Assembly (NCBI RefSeq): GCF_937616625.2
Contig: NC_065576.1
Span: 18,068,001 to 18,132,000, forward strand
Origin: Mercurialis annua
Lineage: Eukaryota; Streptophyta; Magnoliopsida; Malpighiales; Euphorbiaceae
Reading direction: 5' to 3'
DNA length: 64,000 nt
The position numbers and the translations under genes are program-made. Positions 14,995 through 25,312 of the stretch are shown one piece after another. Numbering within the stretch: position 1 is the stretch's first letter; each line of letters starts with the position of its first letter. The notes beneath the pieces were generated by a model that saw only the letters and a list, made by a program, of their open reading frames with translations, searched no databases and was not told the origin of the DNA.

Positions 14995-15002
14995 ACTTAC
15001 CA
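14995..15002 (-). promoter_or_regulatory. Splice-donor-like GGTAAGTG in solo LTR
   Basis: The minus-strand sequence reads CTTGGTAAGTGATTT, 416 bp from the LTR start. It matches the plant 5' splice consensus and occupies the same relative place as donors in the other LTRs. Only the position and sequence are seen; splicing is inferred. Confidence 0.4.
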
Positions 15003-15148
15003 AGGATTAAAATTGAGATGAAATGATGGAGGAATGACCTAAGATAGAGCCTCAGCCGAATTAGGATTTTTAGAGAAGTTAAAAGTGTTTAAAATCTGTT
15101 TTAGGTCGAGTTAAGGTGAGTTTAAATAGAAATCAACGAACTGCACAG

Positions 15149-15216
15149 TGCACGCGTCGCGCCCGCGAAACATGAATCGCGCCCGTGATTCATGCATGTC
15201 GCGCCCGCGAAATGCT
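15149..15216 (-). promoter_or_regulatory. Palindrome cassette of solo LTR 12782-15418 (GC-rich version)
   Basis: Repeated TCGCGCCCGCGA-like motifs, with an inverted repeat in which CATGAATC and GATTCATG (15171-15194) flank a GCGCCC core. The cassette sits about 200-270 bp inside the 5' end of the LTR, where the other LTRs here have palindromes of unrelated sequence. The function is unknown; a position upstream of a TATTTAAA-like box suggests U3 regulation (inference). Confidence 0.55.
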
Positions 15217-15418
15217 AATGCCTCCGATGAAAATTTGAGATTTTGAAATTGAAATCGAAAGCGTTTCAAACTCTGAGATTACTTCTAATACATCTTAAAA
15301 CATATTTTAAAAGGTTTGGGACCTTCGACACGCGAATCTAAGTGGTCGAACCACTCAAATGAACCCAAGGTATCGTTTAGGCTTAACGGAATAAGTTAGA
15401 AAAATACGGGGTGTTACA

Positions 15419-15786
15419 AAAAAGGTGAAATGTTTAGTTTTCTTTCGTAACGTTTGTAAACGTTTGGCTTAAATCGTTAAAAATGTGAAACGTTTTGATT
15501 TATTTCGTAGCATTTTAAACATTTTGATTGGTTTTGTAATGTTTTAAAATTTTAGCTTAAATTTCTAAAAAGGTGAAACGTTTGCATTTGTTTTGTAAAG
15601 TTTTAAACATTTGGATTAGTTTTGTAACGTTTGTAAACGTTTGGCTTAAATCGCTAAAAAGGTAAAACGTTTGGATTTGTTTCGTAACGTTTTAAACGTT
15701 TGGATTGGTTTTGTAACGTTTTAAACGTTTGACTTAAATCGCTAAAAAGGTGAAATGTTTGGATTTCTTAAGTGATGTTTGTAAAC
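15419..15786 (+). repeat. 60-bp satellite fragment between two solo LTRs
   Basis: A few plus-oriented units identical in type to block 1. The left end continues the unit interrupted by the solo LTR at 12782-15418. The right end stops at TTTGTAAAC where the next LTR begins. Confidence 0.93.
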
Positions 15787-18551
15787 TGTGACACCCCGTA
15801 TTTTTCCGAATTGTTTCGATGAGTTTTTCGATTTGTTTTGGGTTGATCTTCGGTCGTTTCGTTCCTTGGAAACTTTTGTTTGGGTTGCACAATAGTTATT
15901 TCGGTGTTTGGGCTTGTTTTTAGTGTGGCTCGGGCCGTGTGGATCGACCTTGGGCTTAAGGCCCAAAAAATCATCTTTTTGGAAGCAGTTGGTGTATCAC
16001 AGGTGTGATAAGAGCATCACGGTCGTGATACACCATCACCGGCGCGATTCAGTCATCTCAGGCGCGACGCGGCACTGTAGGGTTCGCTGTTTTGGGTTGC
16101 CCAATAGTTATTTCAATTTCAGATTTAATGCGACCCTACACTCAGATAAACCCTATTTTTATCATTCCTTTATGATCCTTGATGGGTTTTAACAATTGAA
16201 TGGTGATTGTTTATCCGTTTTGCGATTTCTACGCGATTTGCTTGTGTTGTTCTTCGTTGGTGTGATTGTGACTCTTGTTGATTCTGGTCTAGATCCTTCC
16301 TTAGGGTTTAATACTAATTTAATCTTGTTATTATTCACTCTAAGGTAATGATTTCCATCTCTTATGTATTGGTGAATTGTTGTCATGTGTTTTGTGTAGA
16401 ATGGCATGATTTAGGGTGTTTTGGAGTTTGGAACTTTATGATTAATGGTCTGAGATTTATGATTTGAATATCATATTTTAAATGGGTTTTAATATGATTA
16501 TAATATGATGTATTATGATTGGAATTGGATTTGCATGAGTTAAACAAGGAATTGGCTAATTCTAGGTTTGTATGAAATTGATTCATTTAGCGATTTGTTA
16601 AAGTGTTTAATCTGAGTTATTTGGTATATTATGTGTTTGTACTACAATGGCTAATTATCTAATGAGTTAGGATTTAGAAGTGAGAATTGGGTTTGATCTA
16701 TGTTGTAAAATCTCTACGATTTGAGAAATTGACAATTATACGAAAGTTAAACGCTACAATTGCAAAATGGTTTTCAAATGCGATATCTACTGATCTAATA
16801 TTTTCTATATGATGTTTTCATTTTTTTGAATCAGTAGTAACATACTTTGATTCATCAATTGTTGGTTTTGAATCGTCTGGCTAGTTTAGACAATTTTCGG
16901 CAAAATTGCCAAATTTGATTATTTGAGTGCTTGGCTTAATTTTGGTTTTGATCAAATTGTTAATGGCTGGAAATATGTTTTATAAACTATTTTGGACATT
17001 TATAAAATGATAGTTTACCTTGGGTTGCTTTATAATCAAAGGTTGTTATGGCACATAAGCGATGATGGTTGCAAGGACCTTTAAGGCTATTTTTAAGTAT
17101 GTATTTCAGATTTGAGTTTAGTTCATTTAAAATGATTGCAATCATGTTTAGTTACACTTAAGGTGTTTTAATTCAGATGTATGAACTTCGGGTGAAAATG
17201 GCCAAGTGTTGGCAATATTATTTATGTGTTGTTGTTTATGGTTTTACTTGTGTTGGGTTAAGCTTATAGTGAGTTCCTTGTTTTCAAATACATTGGTTTG
17301 GTTTTACAGGATTTAACCTTGGATTTTACTCTGGTTGGTCGGGTTAGACTTGTGTCGCCCGACATGTTGTGTTAAGCATATAGTTGATATATGGCTAACA
17401 CACTACTCTAGGATTTCTTGGATATCAAAAGGTGTAGTTGAATTATATAACCCTGGATTGTTTTTAAAACGAGAATTCACCTAAGCTTAACTAGTTATTG
17501 TATTGGTTGGATATGTATGTACTTTGGCTTTGGGATTACTGTGTTTCGAATGTTGATCTTTGGTTGTGTTAAGATGCTAGTCATATGTGGTGTCTAGTAA
17601 TCTTAGAGTTAGGGGTTGTTCGGATATTAACTTATATATTGTTTTAGACCCAACGACTGCTAGTGCTTCGGAGTCTACGCAGGGTTAGTTGTTTGCCAAG
17701 ATTCATGTGGTTAAGCAAGCAGTGGGTTTGTGGTGTTATTTACCGCTTTATTAAGTACCACAATTATTTTGGTATATAAACTGTTTTCGAACTGTTTTAA
17801 GTGATTATGGATCTCGATTGGAATGAGCTACTCAGTAGGCTAGTATCGAGACTATGTGCACCAGTAAGTACTCTAGGATCGGCAGACTAATGTCTTGCTT
17901 ATGCTGGTATATGACGAGGATTTGTTCCCGCCCACTCTGGGTTCAGTATGATATGTCATACTTACACTGGTATCATTTCAATACTGTATTTCCATAATCT
18001 TAAGTATATTAGTATAAAAGGATTTTTTTTAAGGGTTTTAAACTTAATAAATGTAAATAGCATTATGAACTCATCTCAGTATATCTTACCCGTTGTTTTC
18101 CCAATTTTTTCCATGCTTATGATTTTGAGAGCGTTGGTCATCTCTGTTTCTTTACTTTCCTCTGAGGTCTTTATGTCAATAAAGTTAGTCAGCTGTTTTA
18201 TCTCTTAGACCGCAGTAGAACTAGTTTGTCATTTTGATTATCGTAATTGGATTGTTGGATTGGTCTGATTGTTTTATTATTACCTTTACCATGTATACTT
18301 TGGATTTATCTCGTTATATATAAGGCATGTTGTTAAGACTCGGTTCAGCTAAGCATTTCAGATATATAAGTTGTTTATATTAGAACTGTGACATAAACTG
18401 CTATACTTAGGTTGGAGTATCGGTTGCTCCCGAGCAGCGTTTTCTGCAGGTTTATATGTTGGATTGTTATCCGGGAGGCTTGCTACTAGTTTTGGTATGA
18501 CCATACCCATACCCTAGCGCCGGTCGTGATCCATGAAATTGGGTCCTGACA
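15787..18551 (+). mobile_element. Solo LTR (same LTR group), plus strand
   Basis: Begins TGTGACACCCCGTATTTTTC and ends CCATGAAATTGGGTCCTGACA. It contains the shared blocks: GTCGGGTTAGACTTGTGTCG near 17338, TTCGGAGTCTACGCAGGG near 17667, ATTTACCGCTTTATTAAGTA near 17739, AACTCATCTCAGTATATCTT near 18067 and CTTAGACCGCAGTAGAACTA near 18206. Satellite flanks it on both sides and there is no internal region. I do not see a clean 5-bp target duplication, so the flank has decayed or the copy arose by unequal recombination. Confidence 0.82.
15991..16072 (+). promoter_or_regulatory. Palindrome cassette of solo LTR 15787-18551
   Basis: GGTGTATCAC (15991-16000) pairs perfectly with GTGATACACC (16025-16034). 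The enclosed segment has further ATCACGGTCGTGAT-type symmetry, followed by ATCACCGGCGCGATT and CAGGCGCGACGCGG. It lies about 205-285 bp from the LTR start, equivalent to the palindromes of the other LTRs but with its own core sequence. Confidence 0.55.
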
Positions 18552-18755
18552 AGTTGGCTTAAATCGCTAAAAAGATGAAACATTTGGATTTGTTTAGTAA
18601 CGTTTGTAAACGTTTGGCTTAAATCGCTAAAAATGTGAAAATGTTTGGATTTGTTTCGTAACGTTTTAAACGTTTGGATTATTTTCGTAACGTTTTAAAT
18701 GTTTGTCTTATATCGCTAAAAAGGTGAAACGTTTGGATTGGTTTCGTAATGTTTC

Positions 18756-19230
18756 ACATATTTAGTGATATTAGCCAAATGTTTACAAACGTTACGAAAC
18801 AAATCCAAACGTTTCACCTTATTCGCGATTTAAGACAAACGTTTACAAACGATACGAAACAAAACTAAATATTTCACCTTTTTAGCGATTTAAGCCAAAC
18901 GTTTAAAACGTTCCGAAACCAATTCAAACGTTTAAAACGTTACGAAACAAATCCAAACGTTTCACCTTTTTAGCGATTTAAGCCAAATATTTAAAACGTT
19001 ACCAAAAAAATCCAAACGTTTCACATTTTTAGCAATTTAATCCAAACGTTTACAAACGATATGAAACAAATCCTAAAATTTACCTTTTTTGCGATTTAAT
19101 CCAAACGTTTAAAACGCTGCGAAACAAATCCTAACGTTTAACACATTACGAAACCAATCCAAACGTTTATAACATTACGAAACAAAATCAAACGTTTAAA
19201 ACGTTATGAAATAAATCCAAGGTTTCACCG
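18756..19230 (-). repeat. Inverted satellite segment 1
   Basis: About eight half-units read as AAACGTTTCACC...AGCGATTTAAGCC, the reverse complement of the flanking array. The left switch is near 18755 (TTTCACATATTTAGTG) and the right near 19230 (TTTCACCGTTTTTCGTAAC). Boundaries are good to about 10 bp. Confidence 0.85.
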
Positions 19231-19367
19231 TTTTTCGTAACATTTGTAAACGTTTGGCTTCAATCGCGAAAAAGGTGAAAGGTTTGGTTTTGTTTTATAG
19301 AGTTTGTAAACGTTTGGCTTATATCGCTAAAAAGTTGAAACGTTTGGATTTGTTTTGTAACGTTTGA

Positions 19368-19713
19368 ACCAAACGTTTCACCTTTTTAGCGATTTAAGCC
19401 AAACGTTTACAAACGTTAGGAAACAAAACCAAACCTTTCACCGTTTTAGCGATTGAAGCCAAACGTTTACAAACGTTACGAAATAAAACCAATTGTTTCA
19501 CCTTTTTAGCAATTTAAGCCAAACGTTTACAAACGTTACGAAACAAATCCAAACAATTCACCTTTTTAGCAATTTAAGCCAAACGTTTACACACGTTACG
19601 AAACAAATCCAAGCGTTTCACCTTTTTAGCGATTTAAGCCAAAAGTTTGCAGACGTTACGAAACAAAACCAAGCGTTTCACCTTTTTGTCAATTTAAGCC
19701 AAGCATTTAAAAC
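19368..19713 (-). repeat. Inverted satellite segment 2
   Basis: Reverse-oriented units between plus-oriented satellite. The left junction is at about 19366 (GTAACGTTTGAACCAAACG) and the right at about 19713 (AAAACAATTGGATTT). The units are relatively homogeneous, with a clear 60-bp spacing of CACCTTTTTAGC. Confidence 0.85.
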
Positions 19714-21297
19714 AATTGGATTTATTTCGTAATTTTTGCAGTCTGTTTGGATTAAATCGCTAAAAAGGTAAAACGTTTGGATTTGTTTCATAACGTTTGT
19801 AAACGTTTGGCTTCAATAGCTAAAACGGTGAAACGTTTGGATTGGTTTTGTAACGTTTGTAAACGTTTGCTTTAAATCGCTAAAAGGGTGAAACGTGAAA
19901 CGTTTAGATTAGTTTTATAACGTTTTGAACGTTTGGATTTGTTTTGTAACATTTTAAATGTTTTGCTTCAATCCCAAAAAATATGAAACGTTTGGATTAG
20001 TTTCGTAACTTTTGTAAATGTTTGGCTTCAATCGCTAAAAGGGTGAAACGTTTGGTTTTGTTTCGTATCTTTTGTAAACGTTTGGCATAAATCGCTAATA
20101 TTTGGATTTATTTCGTAATGTTTTAAACGTATGGATTGGTTTCGTAACGTTTTAAATATTTTGCTTAAATCGCTAAAAATGTGAAACATTTTGATTTGTT
20201 TCATAACATTTGTAAACGTTTGGCTTAAATCGCTAAAAAGGTGAAATATTTGGATTTATTTCATAACGTTTTAAACGTTTGGATTCGTTTCGTAAAGTTT
20301 GTAAATGTTTGGCTTAAGTCGCTAAAAAGGAGAAACGTTTAGATTTGTTTTGTAATATTTTAAACTTTTGGCTTAAATCGCTAAAAAGGTGAAACGTTTG
20401 GATTGGTTTCGTAACGTTTGCAAACATTTGGTTTAAATCGCTAAAAAGTGAAACCTTTGGTTTTGCTTCGTAACCTTTGTAAACGTTTGGCTTAAATTGC
20501 TAAGAGAGTGAAACTTTTGGATTGGTTTCGTAACGTTTTAATCGTCTGGCTTAAATCGCTAAAAATGTGAAATGTTTGGATTTGTTTCGTAAAGTTTGTA
20601 AACGTTTGGTTTATGTCTCTAAAAAAGTGAAACATAACGTTTGTAAACGTTTGGCTTAAATCGCTAAAAAGGTGAAACGTTTGGATTTGTTTCGTAACGT
20701 TTAAAACGTTTCGATTGGTTTCGTAACGTTTTAAATGTTTGGCTTAAATTGCTAAAAAGTTGAAATGTTTGGTTTTATTTTATAACGTTTGTAAACATTT
20801 GGCTTAAATTGCTAAAAACGTGAAACGTTAGTATTTGTTTCGTAACATTTTAAACGTTTGGATTGGTTTCGTAACGTTTTAAGTGTTTGGATTTGTTTTT
20901 TAACGTTTTAAACATTTGGCTTAAATTGCGAAAAAGGTGAAATGTTTGGATTTGTTCGTAACGTTTTAATCGTTTGGATTGGTTTTGTAACGTTTTAAAT
21001 GTTTGGCTTAAATTGATAAAAGAAAGGGAAACGTTTGGATTTGTTTTGTAACGTTTGTAAACATTTGGCTTAAATCGCTAAAAATGGGAAACGTTTGGAT
21101 TTGTTTCGTAATGTTTGTAAATGTTTGGCTTAAATTACAAAACAGGGAACGTTTGAATTTGTTTTGCAACGTTTGTAAACGTTTCGCTTAAATTGCTAAA
21201 AAGGCGAAACGTTTGTATTTGTTTCGTAACGTTTGTAAACGTTTGGCTTTAATCGATAAAAATGTGAAACGTTTAGTTTTGTTTCGTAACGTTTGTA

Positions 21298-21419
21298 ACG
21301 ATTTTATCTTTTTAGCGATTTAAGCCAAACATTTACAAATGTTACGAAACAAATCCAAATGTTCAAAACGTTAGGAAACAAAACCAAACGTTTCCCCTTT
21401 TTAGTGATTTAAGCCAAAC
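21298..21419 (-). repeat. Inverted satellite segment 3
   Basis: A two-unit inverted block. Its right junction falls inside the perfect 12-bp palindrome CCAAACGTTTGG (21414-21425), which is the unit's own boundary motif written in both directions. Confidence 0.85.
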
Positions 21420-21494
21420 GTTTGGATTTGATCCGTAACGTTTGTAAATGTTTGGCTTAAATTGTTAAAAAGGTGAAACGTTTCGTTCAAAAGG

Positions 21495-21499
21495 GGAGA
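21495..21499. repeat. Target-site duplication GGAGA (left)
   Basis: GGAGA directly precedes the 5' LTR at 21500 and is repeated at 42207-42211 directly after the 3' LTR. Confidence 0.9.
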
Positions 21500-21593
21500 T
21501 GTAATATCCCGTAAAAATTTAATTTATGGTTTCGATAATTTCCGACGTTTGTCCAGTTGTTTTGAGATAAATTCGGAGTTAGTGGTTCGATTC

Positions 21594-21796
21594 GTGGTTC
21601 AACCGAAGGGTTGAACCACTCCCTTTCAATCAGGTCTCAAAAGAGACCTGATTGTTAAACTTTCTCGTACGAGACACAAGGTCTCGTACGAGAATTCATT
21701 GAGTTTTTGCCTGGTCTCGTACGAGACCAGGGTTCCCGAACCGGAACAAGCCTCATATGGCTGTTCTCGTTCGAGAACAGCCTTGTCAAGGCAAGG
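21594..21796 (+). promoter_or_regulatory. Palindrome cassette of element A 5' LTR
   Basis: Consecutive hairpins. GTGGTTCAACC/GGTTGAACCAC with a GAAG loop is at 21594-21619, and AATCAGGTCTC/GAGACCTGATT with an AAAA loop at 21628-21653. TCTCGTACGAGA occurs at 21663-21674 and 21682-21693. A perfect 22-bp palindrome built on the same core is at 21710-21731, and an 11-bp-stem hairpin on CTCGTTCGAG at 21759-21782. The cassette sits just upstream of TATA-like sequence. The role is unknown; transcription-factor binding or cruciform/RNA structure are possible. Confidence 0.7.
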
Positions 21797-21820
21797 GGGC
21801 AGTTTCGACTTTCATTCTAA

Positions 21821-21890
21821 CCTATATCGACCTACTTAAATACCTAAAACTAAACCCTAATCTATTCTCGACACTACAAGCAAACCCTAG
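21821..21890 (+). promoter_or_regulatory. Candidate LTR core promoter of element A
   Basis: TATAT (about 21823) and ACTTAAATA (about 21834-21842) are TATA-like. AAACCCTAA (21852-21860) and AAACCCTAG (21882-21890) follow; these are telobox-like motifs common near plant transcription starts. The nested element and other LTRs repeat this order. The start site itself is not determinable here. Confidence 0.4.
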
Positions 21891-22447
21891 CCACCTTTAA
21901 CATTCATTTTCACTAAGAATCGTTGCTGAAATCTCCCCTCAAACCCTGCTGTCCGGTAAGCTTCCTTAATTCATTTGATTTCAGTTTTCGTTTTTTAGAT
22001 GTCCTTCTGTTTTCTGATTCGTTCTTGCTCGTTTGTTGATCGAATTCAGAATCGTTCGATCCTAGAGATTTTAGACTCACGCCTCTACGATTCCCCACCT
22101 TGATTTTGCAAAACGATACGTAATCGACCTCGTTTCAACCGCCGCCGTTTTATCGTATTTATACGCTATTAAGACTCTGTTCATTTGTTTAACTTTCTTC
22201 CGATTTCTGAGATTGTTGAGGCATGATCATTCCCATGTTAGGTCTTAACCTTACGTTCAAATCTGTACCATTCCACCTCTGGATTATAAAGATCGTGTAC
22301 TATGGTTTATAATTGGGTATGATTTTACTTATTTTATCAAAGTGATTTTGGGAATTATAAACTCTAGTTTATATTTTGATAAAATATTTTGGGTCGGGTT
22401 AGACTTGGGTCACCCGACATGTGAGGTAGCTTGGTAGTTATTGGTAA

Positions 22448-22452
22448 CTCGG
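22448..22452. repeat. Target-site duplication CTCGG (left)
   Basis: CTCGG precedes the nested element and is repeated at 33570-33574. The uninterrupted target (GGTAACTCGGCTAACCCAAT) is visible in the 3' LTR of element A near 41090. Confidence 0.95.
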
Positions 22453-22628
22453 TGTAATACCCCGTAAATTTCAGCGTTTTTCCGACAACTTTTCCGATCA
22501 TTTTGAATTAACAATCGAGGTTAATGGTCGGGTTCGTGTTGGTTCGTGAGTGGGTTAATTTGTGGTTTAACCATTAATTTTTTTTAAATCAAAAAAAAAG
22601 GAAAAAAAAAGGATTTGTTTGATTCCCG

Positions 22629-22741
22629 TTCGAGAATTGTGATTCTCGAACAAGAATCACTTGCAGGGCCTGGTCTCGTACGAGACCAGGTGGTTCTCGA
22701 ACGAGAACCAAGCCCAAAAGGGCTGTTCTCGTTCGAGAACA
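22629..22741 (+). promoter_or_regulatory. Palindrome cassette of Tekay-like 5' LTR
   Basis: TTCGAGAAT/ATTCTCGAA (22629-22650). A perfect 22-bp palindrome with core TCTCGTACGAGA at 22669-22690. TGGTTCTCG/CGAGAACCA with an AA loop at 22691-22710. GCCC/GGGC. TGTTCTCG/CGAGAACA with a TT loop at about 22724-22741. The 3' LTR repeats the cassette at 30850-30962. Confidence 0.72.
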
Positions 22742-22806
22742 CAACATCTCTTTTGAGCCTTTCATCCGGCCCACTTCGCACTCATTTTCGACCCGTTTCC
22801 TTTCGT

Positions 22807-22815
22807 TATTTAAAG
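22807..22815 (+). promoter_or_regulatory. TATA-like box, Tekay-like 5' LTR
   Basis: TATTTAAAG lies about 65 bp after the palindrome cassette and about 40 bp before a telobox-like AAACCCTAG (22854-22862). Position and sequence fit an LTR promoter; no expression evidence is available. Confidence 0.45.
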
Positions 22816-22921
22816 TCGACTTCTAAATAAAAAAGCTAGATCACGCTGCAAACAAACCCTAGTCTCCATTTCTTTGTTGTTTCGCTGAAAAACGAAGCTG
22901 CAATCTTCATTCAAAGTGGAT

Positions 22922-22933
22922 GTCCGGTAAGTG
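22922..22933 (+). promoter_or_regulatory. Splice-donor-like site in Tekay-like 5' LTR
   Basis: GTCCG|GTAAGTG, with the putative intron starting at 22927, is a strong plant 5' splice match 474 bp into the LTR. Equivalent sites occur in element A (21955/21956 and 39708/39709). A matching acceptor is CAATCTTAG at 25634, four bases before the gag ATG. Confidence 0.45.
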
Positions 22934-23718
22934 TTCTTAAACTCCATCATTTTCAGTTTTCGGTTTGAACGGCATTCCGTATTTTTGATCGTTCTCTCTC
23001 GTTTCTAGATCGAAATTGGTTTCGTTTGATCCCGTGGATTCTAGACTCGAGTACCTTCGATTCCCCACCTCGTTTTCGTTGAACGGTACGTGATCGACCT
23101 CGTTTCCATTCGCCGTACAGTTGTCGTTTTAGAAATGTCATAACTATTATTGTTTGATATGGTTTCTGCCGAACCATTCCTTCTCTTTGGCTTGGATTTT
23201 GGCTTCATTTATATTATAAATATCTTGGAGGATTGGTCCTTAATGGTTTAAGCTTTTGGTTGCGGTTTTAAATCCGTCAATTCGGATCCATTGTAATGAA
23301 CGTTTCACGGTTTCATTTTTGTTAAAGAGTTACTGCATTGTTGGTGTTTAAGGGCATTTGAATTATCAAGATTTCTTAGTTACGGATTTGTTAGGAGTTA
23401 TGGAATTTGTTGCTTTGAAAATAATGAATCCCGTGTCAAAGATATTGAGTTTGTTAATGAAATGGAGATGGGTTATGTATGGCGGGGTCTGTTGATGATT
23501 TGAAAATGAGAAGATGGCCAAATGGCCATATTAGTCATGAATATTGTTTTGTTTAATTCAAAGAAATCCCTTAGGTTAAACTTTGTCAATTATTCGATAA
23601 TAAATAGGATTTTGATTTGATTTTTCAATTAACAAATTGTAAATGATAGTTGTTATAATTTAAGTTAATATAATTACTCGGGTAATTATATTTGCCTTCA
23701 AATGTCGTTTTGTCAAAA

Positions 23719-23926
23719 GTTGGCTAAATTACAATTTAGTCCCTGAACTTATTTTTATAACTTAATTAAGTGGATTTGTGATAGGTAATTTTATATTTTT
23801 ATTATAAACAAAAGAAATTAAATTGATTTTGGATACCAAATTGGCTAAAGTACAATTTAGTCCCTAATTGGCAAAAGTACAGTTTAGTCCATAATTGGCT
23901 AAAGTGCAATATAGTCCCTAAAATTT
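23719..23926 (+). repeat. Degenerate ~25-bp tandem repeat in LTR
   Basis: Four copies of a TTGGCTAAAGTACAATTTAG-type unit followed by TCCCTAA, with spacers. The 3' LTR repeats them at about 31940-32150, and shorter versions are in element A near 40673-40829. Confidence 0.7.
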
Positions 23927-24577
23927 TATAAACTTAAAATGGTTAGATTTTTGGGTTGTAACTTGGGTTACTTAAAATTGAAGTTATTGAGTTCCGCTTT
24001 TAAAATGGATTATTATTTTATTGAATTATTTTTATAAATATAAACTCGGGTTTATATTGATAAATGTTTTGAGTCGGGTTAGACTTGGGTCACCCGACAA
24101 GTGAGGTTAGCTTGGTAGTTAATGATAACTCGGCTAACCCACTATTTGGAAAATTATTTATTATTTAAAGATTATTAAATAATATTTATAACCTATTGGG
24201 TATTTTTGTGTTAATTTGGTTTGTTTTATTCCGACGTGTTATCTGTGCTAGTCCTATGTGGTGTCTAGTACTCTCTAGAGTTAGGGTCTGTTTTTAATAA
24301 TTATTTTATTTGTCTAGACCAGCCTATTGTTCGTGCTCCAGAGGCGAACCAGGATTAGTTGCTTGCCGGCATTCACGTGGATTAGCAAGCAGTGAGTTTG
24401 TACTTACTATTTACGCTTTATTAAGTAAATTTTTATTTTAATATTAATTATATATACTGTACGTATATTTCAAACTGTTTTTATATTATGGCTTCTAGTT
24501 GGAACATGCTACCTAATGGGCATTATTAGGACTGCGTGCGCACCGGTAATGATCTGGGAAAGGTAATTATGGTAATG

Positions 24578-24703
24578 TGGTAACTCGGTGTGAGCATAGC
24601 TCTTGGGATCAGGTAGAGTAACTCGGTGTAGCTCAGCTCTCGGGACTCTGGTATAAGTGTGGTCAGTGGTAACTCGGTGTAGCTCAGCTCTCGGGACCAG
24701 ACC
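24578..24703 (+). repeat. Triplicated GTAACTCGGTGT...CTCTCGGGAC motif
   Basis: Three spaced copies of GTAACTCGGTGTAGCTCAGC followed by TCTCGGGAC. They are also at about 32856-32982 in the 3' LTR and, reversed, at about 50729-50862 in element B. Family-specific LTR substructure of unknown role. Confidence 0.7.
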
Positions 24704-25300
24704 TAATGGATTATGTTTACTATATAGAATTGTGGATTAGGGTTCCAACTATTATTCGTAATATCGTTATTAACTGTTTTAAACGGTTTTAAAAGTTTTC
24801 CACTTAATAAATGTAGATAGTGGTATAAACTCATCTCAGTATATCTGACCCCGTTGTTTTTTCCAATTTTCCCCAGGGTTATGATCTGAGAGAATCTGGT
24901 GATCTCCGCATTTACTTTTCCTCGGAGGTTCTTTTTATTTTTAATAAACTGTAAAACTGTTTTATTCTTAGACCGCAGTAGTAACTAGACGTCTTTATTA
25001 TTATTATTATTATATATTTTTTCGGATTGGTTCGACTGGTTATATTTCTTTGGCATGATATATTATTTACATTGATTTATAATAAATCTATATTAGGCTC
25101 GGAATTGGCTAAGCATGTTATATTAACTGTTGAATATTATAACTGCTAGATTTAGGCTGAAGTCTCGGTTGCCCACGAGGATTGGTTTTCTGCAGGTTTA
25201 TGTGTTTATATGTAAATTGAAAGGCTAGCTACGGGTTTTGGTACTACATTACCCATACCCTAGCGCCGGTCGCGATTCATGAAATGGGTCGTGACAAACT

Positions 25301-25312
25301 TGGTATCAGAGC
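25301..25312 (+). promoter_or_regulatory. Primer binding site (initiator tRNA-Met)
   Basis: TGGTATCAGAGC lies 4 nt after the 5' LTR end. It is the standard plant retrotransposon PBS complementary to the 3' end of initiator tRNA-Met. Confidence 0.93.

Larger units (their letters stand above)
12782..15418 (-). mobile_element. Solo LTR (Ty3-type, LARD/Tekay LTR group), minus strand
   Basis: Read on the minus strand it begins TGTAACACCCCGTATTTTTC and ends in the group-wide terminus (CCATACCCTAGCGCCGGTCG, then CATGAAATTGGGTCGTGATA). The expected terminal CA is mutated to TA. It is flanked by AAAAA on both sides (12777-12781 and 15419-15423), and the satellite CTAAAAAGGTG resumes across the insertion, which makes AAAAA a convincing 5-bp target duplication. 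No internal region or second LTR is present, so this is a solo LTR left by LTR-LTR recombination. It carries the conserved group blocks, including the CCACGTGAA block near 13590 and the GACCGCAGTAG block near 13100 (reverse strand). Confidence 0.88.
18552..21499 (+). repeat. 60-bp satellite array, block 2, with orientation switches
   Basis: The same 60-bp satellite as block 1, mostly plus-oriented. Three segments switch to the reverse complement (GGTTTAAGCCAAACG-type text) before returning to plus. The block ends at GGAGA, the target duplication of the large retrotransposon starting at 21500. Confidence 0.94.
21500..22452 (+). mobile_element. 5' LTR of element A, left part
   Basis: Begins TGTAATATCCCGTAAAAATT and matches the 3' LTR from 39254 onward. 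At about 22297 it jumps from the equivalent of about 40050 to about 40943, so roughly 0.9 kb of LTR is missing here. It stops at CTCGG (22448-22452), where the Tekay-like element is inserted. Confidence 0.88.
22453..25296 (+). mobile_element. 5' LTR of Tekay-like element
   Basis: Begins TGTAATACCCCGTAAATTTC and ends CGCGATTCATGAAATGGGTCGTGACA (last bases CGTGACA). It is 2844 bp, against 2884 bp for the 3' LTR. The main length difference is a segment of about 52 bp present at 32415-32466 in the 3' LTR and absent near 24190. It contains a palindrome cassette, a TATA-like box, a splice-donor-like site and two small tandem-repeat clusters. Confidence 0.94.

Noticed and set aside
15742..16586. Overlapping small frames on both strands in the solo LTR.
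   Set aside because: They lie in the LTR promoter-leader region, overlap each other in several frames and match no protein family I recognise.
25301..25312. Possible tRNA gene suggested by the match to tRNA-Met.
   Set aside because: Only the 12-nt complement to the tRNA 3' end is present; this is a primer binding site.
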